64,000 nucleotides of DNA from Bacteroidia bacterium (GTDB lineage: Bacteria; Bacteroidota; Bacteroidia; J057): contig JAWKNO010000002.1 of the NCBI GenBank assembly GCA_041391665.1, positions 1,550,001 to 1,614,000 on the forward strand, written 5' to 3'. Both the position numbers and the translations under genes were made by a program. The notes beneath the pieces are model-generated. The model saw nothing but the letters and a program-made list of their open reading frames with translations, made no database searches and had not been told where the DNA came from. Below are positions 46,174 to 53,009 of the stretch, one piece after another; within the stretch, counting starts at the first letter, position 1; every line of letters starts with the position of its first letter.

Positions 46174-47304
46174 ATGAAAATTAAACAAATCACCTGTTAC
46201 GAAGTCATCGTACCCGCCTTTCCGGAGCGGATTGCAAGCAAAAGCATTCATAAACCCCTGCACAAACTGCCGATTGGCGCGAAGGCCGGATGGTCTGTAC
46301 AATTTGACGAGATCTCAAAAATCATTCTCCGGATGGAGATTGACAATGGTGTCATCGGATGGGGAGAATTGTACAGAAGTCATGACTGGAATGTAGTAGC
46401 AGATATTGCGGGCATACTCATTGGCAAAGACTTGCGCACACTCCATTTACAAAAACTTCCTTTTACTTTCTGCCGAGAATACGACGGGTTTGAATGCGCT
46501 ATATGGGATGCTTTTGCAAAATCCCACAATATGCGGGTAGTTGATTTGCTCGGCGGCCCTGTTCAGGAAAAAGTGCGGGTTGGCGCCTGGTCAAGCCATC
46601 GATTGACGGAAGAAATTGCAGACCTCGCCCATGAGTTTGCAGCCATGGGATATGATTGCCTCAAATTCAAATGCGATCTTGAGGATGATGTTGTGAGTTG
46701 GTGCCGTATTATCTCCGAAACTGCTCCCGGTATGCAGGTGATTCTTGACCCCAACGAGCGATGGGAATTTACTTATGAGACCCGGAAAAGAATGGACGGA
46801 CTGGCAGAAGTGGGAAATATGCTTTGCCTCGAAGATCCTATTCCCCGCTGGCAGCTTCACGACTACGCCTCACTTCGGAATTATAGTTCTGTGCCGATGT
46901 GTCTGCATGTATCACTTCCTTATATACTTCACGGTCAGCGAGTGAAAGATGCCATCCAGGCGATCCGGCTGGATGCCGTCGATGGATTTAATTTCAATGG
47001 CGGGCTGGCGAAGTTTCAGCAACTCGACCACATCGCAGATGCGGCGGGCCTGCCGTGCTGGCACGGATCGGAAATTGATCTGGGCATTCTGGAGGCGATG
47101 TATGTACATTCATCCGCCGCTGCGGCTTCCTGCATCTGGCCCGGAGACATATTTGGCCGGTTGATCCGCACCCACGATTTACTGGAAAAACCCATTCGGC
47201 TGGAGCCGCCATATGTCTATTTGCCCGAAGGGCCCGGACTGGGCGTAGTACCCGATATGGCTGCCATTCAGGAATTTACCCAACTAAAACGAATATTTGA
47301 ATAA
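46174..47304 (+). CDS. Enolase-superfamily (mandelate racemase/muconate lactonising-like) enzyme
   Basis: The 376-residue protein has an N-terminal capping domain and a barrel. The K-x-K motif is 'LKFKCD' (end of strand 2), metal ligands include Asp in 'ILDPNERW' and Glu in 'CLEDPI', and His in 'CWHGSEIDLG' is in the place of the strand-7 base. The third metal ligand, normally Asp or Glu on strand 5, is not obvious ('MCLHVSLPYI'), so it may be a divergent dehydratase. Known for the group: sugar-acid dehydratases such as L-fuconate dehydratase. The start codon follows the SDR stop directly. Substrate is not determined. Confidence 0.8.
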   Translation: MKIKQITCYEVIVPAFPERIASKSIHKPLHKLPIGAKAGWSVQFDEISKIILRMEIDNGVIGWGELYRSHDWNVVADIAGILIGKDLRTLHLQKLPFTFCREYDGFECAIWDAFAKSHNMRVVDLLGGPVQEKVRVGAWSSHRLTEEIADLAHEFAAMGYDCLKFKCDLEDDVVSWCRIISETAPGMQVILDPNERWEFTYETRKRMDGLAEVGNMLCLEDPIPRWQLHDYASLRNYSSVPMCLHVSLPYILHGQRVKDAIQAIRLDAVDGFNFNGGLAKFQQLDHIADAAGLPCWHGSEIDLGILEAMYVHSSAAAASCIWPGDIFGRLIRTHDLLEKPIRLEPPYVYLPEGPGLGVVPDMAAIQEFTQLKRIFE

Positions 47305-47306
47305 AT

Positions 47307-48188
47307 ATGAAAATACAGAACCCATTCCCACTGACAGACTCTGACCGCTATCAAATATGGGAAATGCTTGTCATGCGCGACATTGAAGCTTTTGCAAAAG
47401 CTGACTGGTCGATGGTTGCAGATGATTTTATTGAAGAAGGATTTATGGGTACAGACGCCCGGAGACTTTCCAACCCCGATTCATGGACTTTGGCTTTTCC
47501 TGATTTGCAGGCTTACCGGGAAGAATGGATCAGGCAGGCAGAAATTTTCGGACAGACAGACTGGGCGGAAAACCCGCTGGAAGCCCTCCATAGAATCACG
47601 ACCATGCGGGATATAGAAATCAACGGCAACAGCGCGCTGGTAAGGAAAAAGTTTGACGGCAAGATCCTGAAAGCGAGCGGAGAAGCCGATACCCTCAGCT
47701 GGCAGACCCTTTATCGCTGCCGGAAAGTAAACGGGCAATGGAAAATCGCAGGCTTTACCGGGTATATGCCCAATCCCATGGGGCAAAGTCCGGCAGCAGA
47801 CCGCCCGGCGAGGGCGGTTCCGGCAGGCGCTTCGCAGCACAAAACAGCCGGACCTTATTCGCCGGTTTTGGTGATCAATCCACATCAGATCGTAGTCATC
47901 TCCGGGCAGGCAGCCATTGATCCGGAGGGCAATATCATTGGAGATACTATTGAGGAGCAGGCTGCCTATACCATTGAAAACTGTTTAAAACAGTTGGAGA
48001 CTGCCGGATGCAGCGCACGAGATGTTTTTAAGGTAAATGTTTACCTTACTGACCTGGCCAACTGGCCGCGGTTTAATGAAGTGTATAAAACCTATTTTCC
48101 TGATCCAAAACCCGTCAGGACTGCGGTACAGTCAGGATTACTTTATACGCTGTTGGTTGAAATTGAACTTTGGGCTGTAAAAAAATAA
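47307..48188 (+). CDS. NTF2/SnoaL-like domain fused to a RidA-family domain
   Basis: The 293-residue protein is a two-domain fusion. Residues 1-155 form an NTF2-like fold (helices followed by 'INGNSALVRKKFDGKI', 'TLYRCRKVNGQWKIAGFTGY'), which often works as a binding pocket for small hydrophobic or polyketide-type compounds. A Pro/Ala-rich linker (155-175) leads into a RidA/YjgF domain (about 178-293) with the conserved Arg in 'PVRTAVQSG' and Glu in 'VEIELWAV'. RidA domains normally hydrolyse reactive enamines and imines and exist as separate 130-residue proteins. The fusion in a glycan operon is unusual; it may handle an amino- or keto-sugar intermediate. Start 2 bp after the enolase-type gene. 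Confidence 0.8.
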   Translation: MKIQNPFPLTDSDRYQIWEMLVMRDIEAFAKADWSMVADDFIEEGFMGTDARRLSNPDSWTLAFPDLQAYREEWIRQAEIFGQTDWAENPLEALHRITTMRDIEINGNSALVRKKFDGKILKASGEADTLSWQTLYRCRKVNGQWKIAGFTGYMPNPMGQSPAADRPARAVPAGASQHKTAGPYSPVLVINPHQIVVISGQAAIDPEGNIIGDTIEEQAAYTIENCLKQLETAGCSARDVFKVNVYLTDLANWPRFNEVYKTYFPDPKPVRTAVQSGLLYTLLVEIELWAVKK

Positions 48189-48189
48189 T

Positions 48190-48948
48190 ATGTACTGGGA
48201 CCAACTTACTTCTCCTGAAATTGACGCACTGGAACGAAGCATTCCCGTCATTCTGCCTGTAGCAGCCACCGAACAACACGGGGCTCATCTGCCTTTGGCA
48301 ACAGACCGCATGATCGGAGAATATTTCTGTAAAATGGTCAATGAAGAAATCGGAGATAAAATGCTGATTTTGCCAACGGTATCGGTAGGCTGTAGCGAAC
48401 ATCATATGGAATTTGCCGGCTCATTGACGGTTTCTCATGAAAGCTTTATGCATCAGGTTGAGGATATTCTCCAGTCCGTAGTCGTACACGGATTCAAAAA
48501 TATTATTATCCTCAACAGCCATGGCGGAAACCAGGGTATAGGTACAGTGATTACAGAAAAATTCGGGTTCCGAAATCCCGGTATCAAACTGACATTTGCC
48601 ACCTGGTGGCGAATTGCCGGAGAGGCACTTTTTCCACTCAACGAAACGGGCCCCGGCGGTGTTGGTCATGCCTGCGAATTTGAGACCTCCCTCATGCTAC
48701 TGATTGCCCCAGGTTTGGTAAAAACCCATCTGATAAAACAAGGCGCAAATCAGGCGACCTTTCCGTGGGCCGAAGGCGATATGCTTCGGGGCCCCAAAGC
48801 AGGATTTTACCGTACGATGCGGGACATGACACCCAACGGCGTTTATGGCGACCCACGAAAAGCCAGCACAGAAAAAGGCTGGGAAATCAGTCGGGTGGTT
48901 ACAGAAGCCATGATTCAGCTCATCACCGACTTAAGAACCATAAAATGA
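48190..48948 (+). CDS. Creatininase-family amidohydrolase
   Basis: The 252-residue protein has the metal-site pattern of the family: Glu and His in 'ATEQHGAHLPLATD', then 'HHMEFAGSLTVS', 'ILNSHGGNQG' and 'HACEFETSLML'. Members hydrolyse cyclic amides (creatinine, 3-dehydro-scyllo-inosose-type and formamide compounds) or lactone-like rings. In this operon it could open a lactone formed by the SDR; this is inference. It has no signal peptide. It overlaps the next gene by 4 bp (ATGA). Confidence 0.85.
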   Translation: MYWDQLTSPEIDALERSIPVILPVAATEQHGAHLPLATDRMIGEYFCKMVNEEIGDKMLILPTVSVGCSEHHMEFAGSLTVSHESFMHQVEDILQSVVVHGFKNIIILNSHGGNQGIGTVITEKFGFRNPGIKLTFATWWRIAGEALFPLNETGPGGVGHACEFETSLMLLIAPGLVKTHLIKQGANQATFPWAEGDMLRGPKAGFYRTMRDMTPNGVYGDPRKASTEKGWEISRVVTEAMIQLITDLRTIK

Positions 48949-50051
48949 TTACGACCGAAACCCCCATTGGCAAGCGACTATTGTCGCTCGACCTGTTTCG
49001 CGGAGCGACGATGTTTTTGCTCCTTGGAGAATCCGCAGAAGTGTACCGCGCGTTGACCGACGCTGCCGGCGACAGCGGCTTTTTTCACCTGGTCATGCAG
49101 CAGTTTGACCATCACCCGTGGAACGGGCTGAGATTCTGGGATCTGATCCAACCATTTTTTATGTTTATCGTCGGGGTCGCCATGCCCCTCTCCCTCAATA
49201 AACGACTGGAAAAAGGTGAGTCGTGGAACAGCGTTTTCAGACATATTCTCTTCCGGTGCGGGATGTTGTTTTTGTTTGGGACAGGTCTCCACTGTGTATA
49301 TAGTGGAAAACTTGTATGGGAGCTTTGGAATGTACTTACCCAGTTGTCATTCACCGTGCTGGTTACCTTTCTGCTATTACGTCATACCTGGAAATTGCAG
49401 TTGGGGGTATCATTAGGACTTTTGCTTCTGGCCGAAATTCTTTACCGCGTGTATGATCCGGCAGCCCCCTTTGTAAAAGACGCAAACTTTGGCTCCTGGT
49501 CAGATATGTTGCTGATGGGAAAAATCAATAACGGCGGCGGATGGGTTACGGTAAACTGCATTTCTACTGCCGCACATACCATCTGGGGCGCAATGGCAGG
49601 AAACTTCCTGCTGTCAGCAGCTTCTCAAAAAGAAAAAATCAAAACATTACTCATTTTCGGAGGCATCGGGCTGTTTGTCGGCTACAGCCTCGACTGGCTG
49701 AGCATTACCCCAATTGTCAAACGTATCGCAACTACCTCGTTTGTGTTTGCTTCGGGTGGGTGGGCCTTGCTCACGCTTACAGCTATGTTCTGGCTGGTGG
49801 ACGTAAAAGGTTATCAGAAAAGTGTATTTTTCTTCGCCGTCGTGGGGATGAACTCCATTTTCATCTATATTTTCGCCAATATCGGTGCCCATTGGGTCGA
49901 TCATCTGGTCCACATTTTTAATGATGGGGTATTGGGCGGAATTGGTTTTTCCCCGCTGTTCTATAATATTACCAATGCCCTGCTTGTCTGGGGTATATTC
50001 TGGTACCTGACCTATTTCCTCCACAAACATAAAATCTACTTCAGGATATGA
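48945..50051 (+). CDS. DUF5009/NagX-like membrane acyltransferase
   Basis: The 368-residue protein starts at ATG 48945, overlapping the preceding stop (ATGA); the longer open frame upstream is only the shadow of the creatininase gene. It has about nine membrane segments, and the first carries the family signature 'RLLSLDLFRGATMFLL' followed by 'QFDHHPWNGLRFWDLIQPFFMFIVGVAMPLSL'. Relatives include heparan-alpha-glucosaminide N-acetyltransferase, which acetylates glycans across a membrane. Here it may acyl-modify or de-acyl-modify imported oligosaccharides, or work in envelope sugar modification. Start and end overlap neighbours (ATGA at both ends). Confidence 0.82.
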   Translation: MITTETPIGKRLLSLDLFRGATMFLLLGESAEVYRALTDAAGDSGFFHLVMQQFDHHPWNGLRFWDLIQPFFMFIVGVAMPLSLNKRLEKGESWNSVFRHILFRCGMLFLFGTGLHCVYSGKLVWELWNVLTQLSFTVLVTFLLLRHTWKLQLGVSLGLLLLAEILYRVYDPAAPFVKDANFGSWSDMLLMGKINNGGGWVTVNCISTAAHTIWGAMAGNFLLSAASQKEKIKTLLIFGGIGLFVGYSLDWLSITPIVKRIATTSFVFASGGWALLTLTAMFWLVDVKGYQKSVFFFAVVGMNSIFIYIFANIGAHWVDHLVHIFNDGVLGGIGFSPLFYNITNALLVWGIFWYLTYFLHKHKIYFRI

Positions 50052-51517
50052 ATCGCCCATATATACTAATCCTGCTGCTGGCATTATTATCCGCATTCCC
50101 GGGTTATACACAAACCTACAGTCCAAATTGGGAATCGCTCGACAGCCGGCCCATCCCTGACTGGTTTCAGGATGCCAAGCTGGGGATTTTTATCCATTGG
50201 GGGCCGTATTCGGTTCCGGCATGGAGTCCCAAAGGGACCTACTCAGAGTGGTATCAATACTGGATGCAAAACCGTACCCTGTTTGGAAACGGTAAGTTTA
50301 CGGGAACGGAGGTTTACGATTACCATACCCAAAAATACGGGCCACACTTCAGTTACTTCAACTTTGGCGACATGTTTACGACCCAATCATTTGATGCCGA
50401 TGAATGGGCCGAACTCCTTTCCCAATCAGGAGCAAAATACGTTGTCATTACCACCAAACACCACGATGGGTTTACGCTATGGCCCAACAAAAACGCCAGT
50501 GAAAGCCGGGGGTATCCTTGGAACAGCCTCGACTCAGGCCCCAAACGCGACCTGATCGGCGAGCTGAGCGAAGCGATGCACAAAACCAGCGTAAAGCTTG
50601 GTTTTTACTACTCCCTGTACGAATGGTTTCACCCCTGGTATCTGACAGACAAAGAGAAATATGTCAACGAATATATGCACCCCCAGTTTAAAGATTTGAT
50701 TGAGCGCTATCAGCCCGACATTGCCTGGGGAGACGGCGACTGGGAACTGGAAGCAGAAGAATGGAAAACACCCGAACTCATCGCCTGGCTTTACAACGAA
50801 TCTTCGGTCAAAGATAAAATTGTCATTAATGACCGCTGGGGAAAAAGTACAAGAAACCGTCACGGCGGATATTACACCGCAGAGTATGAGTCAGGATTGA
50901 ATGCCGATCACCCCTGGGAAGCTTGCAGAGGCATGGGATTCTCTTTCGGCTACAACCAAAATGAAGATGTACAGGACTACAATTCTCCTCAAACATTGAT
51001 CCTTCTGCTTACAGATGCGGTCAGCCGGGGCGGCAACCTGCTACTCGACATCGGGCCAGATGGTAACGGAAAAATACCAGTTATCATGCAGGAAAGATTA
51101 TTGCAAATGGGTAAATGGCTGAAAGTCAATGGAGAAGCCATCTACGGAACCCGCGCATGGAAAAGACCGGTACAATGGTCGGCGGGTGAACAGGATTACA
51201 AACCCGACCAACATTACCTCGGGGGCGACTTTATACTCAAACAGACCATCGACCCCGAACCTGGATATGCAGTGAAAGAATTGTTTTTCACCCAAAAAGA
51301 CGATGTTTTGTATGCAATATCTCCACGTTGGACAGGCAAAGAAATGATCATCAAAGATTATCATCCCAAACCCAACGCGACAGTCACCCTGCTGGCAACC
51401 GGTCAGAAACTCAATTGGAAAAACCGGGGGAAAGACATGGTGATAATGCTTCCCGAATTTGACCCAAACCGACTCAAACCGGAAATGCAGTACGCTTATG
51501 CTTTTAAAATACAATAG
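50048..51517 (+). CDS. Alpha-L-fucosidase, GH29
   Basis: This exported enzyme releases terminal L-fucose from glycans. Its 489 residues begin with a signal peptide ('MNRPYILILLLALLSAFPGYTQ'). GH29 hallmarks are 'KLGIFIHWGPYSVPAW', 'YVVITTKHHDGFTLWP', 'KLGFYYSLYEW' and the nucleophile loop 'DIAWGDGDWE' (usually W-x-D-G-D; the Asp in 'GDGDW' is the likely nucleophile). A C-terminal beta domain follows from about 390. The start overlaps the preceding stop codon (ATGA). With the sulfatase next door it indicates a sulfated, fucose-bearing substrate such as a fucoidan-like or mucin-like glycan. Confidence 0.93.
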   Translation: MNRPYILILLLALLSAFPGYTQTYSPNWESLDSRPIPDWFQDAKLGIFIHWGPYSVPAWSPKGTYSEWYQYWMQNRTLFGNGKFTGTEVYDYHTQKYGPHFSYFNFGDMFTTQSFDADEWAELLSQSGAKYVVITTKHHDGFTLWPNKNASESRGYPWNSLDSGPKRDLIGELSEAMHKTSVKLGFYYSLYEWFHPWYLTDKEKYVNEYMHPQFKDLIERYQPDIAWGDGDWELEAEEWKTPELIAWLYNESSVKDKIVINDRWGKSTRNRHGGYYTAEYESGLNADHPWEACRGMGFSFGYNQNEDVQDYNSPQTLILLLTDAVSRGGNLLLDIGPDGNGKIPVIMQERLLQMGKWLKVNGEAIYGTRAWKRPVQWSAGEQDYKPDQHYLGGDFILKQTIDPEPGYAVKELFFTQKDDVLYAISPRWTGKEMIIKDYHPKPNATVTLLATGQKLNWKNRGKDMVIMLPEFDPNRLKPEMQYAYAFKIQ

Positions 51518-53009
51518 CCCCAAAATCCTGCTGGTAAGCCTAATCAGTTTTGCCTTTTTTTCCTGTGGAAAGAATACAGAAATCAGCAGCCGACAGCCCA
51601 ATATTGTGCTGGTACTTGTAGATGATCTCGGTTGGCGCGATGTAGGCTTTATGGGCAGCAAATTGTACCAAACGCCACAGATAGACCAGTTGGCACGAGA
51701 CGGAATGGTCTTTACCCAGGCTTATGCAGCCTGTGCCGTGTGTTCTCCCACCCGGGCATCCATCATGACGGGAAAGTACCCGGCCAGACTGGGAATCACA
51801 GACTGGATCAGGGGAAGTGCCTCTGGTGTAACCATTCCTCCCGACCGCAAAAACCCTGCAGGATATGATACCCTACCGGGAATGGCCCTGCTCACCCCAA
51901 AAAATCCCTGGTGGATGGAAACATCGGAAATCACGCTCGCTGAGGCGCTGAAGGCTGTCGGATACACCACTTGCCATGTTGGAAAATGGCACCTGGGCCC
52001 TCAAGGCTGGAAGCCGGAAAATCAGGGTTTTGATTTTAATTATGGCGGGGAAGATCTGGGGCAACCGCCCGCCTATTTTGATCCCTATGAGGCGGGGGGA
52101 TTGTCTATTGAAAATCTGCCGGGCAAAAAAACAGGGCAATATCTGTCTGAAAGAGAGGGGGAGGAAGCCACACGATTTATTCGGGAAAACCACCAAAACG
52201 GCCCATTTTTTTTAAATCTCTGGCACTACGCGGTTCATACCCCCTTACAGGCCAAAGAAGAGGTAGTCGAAAAATATAAAGCCCTCCAGATAGCGGACAA
52301 AAATTTACCTGATTACCGGCCGGAAGATGATTTTGCAGAACATTTTCAGACCAAAATCCCCCTTGACAGCCAGCGAAATCCCATCTATGCAGCCATGATC
52401 GAAAGTGTGGACGACGTCATGGGGCGTATCCTTCAGACCCTCGACTCACTGCAAATCAGAGACAATACACTCATCATCTTTTTCTCTGATAATGGTGGCC
52501 ATATCGTATCTACAGACAATAGTCCCTTGCGAATGGGAAAGGGATTTCCCTACGAAGGCGGGATAAGAGAACCGCTGATTGTCAACTGGCCGGGAAAAAT
52601 CAAACCCGGAAGCAGAAGCAATATCCCTGTTATAAGCAATGACTTCTTCCCTACCCTTTCTGCCATTGCAGGTGCGCCACAAACAACCCCCGATGGATTG
52701 GATTTAAGTCCGTTACTTACCGGGACAGGTACGATCGAACGAGAAAACTTGTACTGGCATTTTCCTCACTACTGGTGGGGCGATCGGGTAAAACCCTACA
52801 GTATCGTCCGATCAGGAGATTGGAAGCTTATCAAATGGTATGAAGGCCCCGAATACGAACTATACAATCTGACACAGGACATGAGTGAAAAACAAAACCT
52901 TGCCCCCACCATGCCCCAAAAAGTTGAAGAAATGGATCAATTATTAGAAATCTGGATGGAGTCAGTCGGGGCAAAAAAACCTGTTCCCTCCCCAAAATTA
53001 TCCCTATGA
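51498..53009 (+). CDS. S1-type sulfatase lipoprotein
   Basis: The 503-residue enzyme starts at ATG 51498, inside the last 20 bp of the fucosidase gene; 13 codons upstream in frame are shadow sequence. The lipobox is 'FAFFSC' (Cys about 23). 'NIVLVLVDDLGW' gives the first metal-site Asp pair, and the active-site motif reads C-S-P-T-R-A-S ('CAVCSPTRASIMTG'), so Cys is converted to formylglycine by an anaerobic-type maturase not seen in the window. 'DNTLIIFFSDNGG' carries the later Asp-Asn. The enzyme would be periplasmic or surface-bound and desulfate the imported glycan. It overlaps the next gene by 4 bp. Confidence 0.93.
   Translation: MLLKYNSPKILLVSLISFAFFSCGKNTEISSRQPNIVLVLVDDLGWRDVGFMGSKLYQTPQIDQLARDGMVFTQAYAACAVCSPTRASIMTGKYPARLGITDWIRGSASGVTIPPDRKNPAGYDTLPGMALLTPKNPWWMETSEITLAEALKAVGYTTCHVGKWHLGPQGWKPENQGFDFNYGGEDLGQPPAYFDPYEAGGLSIENLPGKKTGQYLSEREGEEATRFIRENHQNGPFFLNLWHYAVHTPLQAKEEVVEKYKALQIADKNLPDYRPEDDFAEHFQTKIPLDSQRNPIYAAMIESVDDVMGRILQTLDSLQIRDNTLIIFFSDNGGHIVSTDNSPLRMGKGFPYEGGIREPLIVNWPGKIKPGSRSNIPVISNDFFPTLSAIAGAPQTTPDGLDLSPLLTGTGTIERENLYWHFPHYWWGDRVKPYSIVRSGDWKLIKWYEGPEYELYNLTQDMSEKQNLAPTMPQKVEEMDQLLEIWMESVGAKKPVPSPKLSL

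Noticed and set aside
48765..48944. Upstream extension of the DUF5009-like gene
   Set aside because: The first 60 codons are a shadow of the creatininase gene; the ATGA overlap at 48945 gives the natural start.
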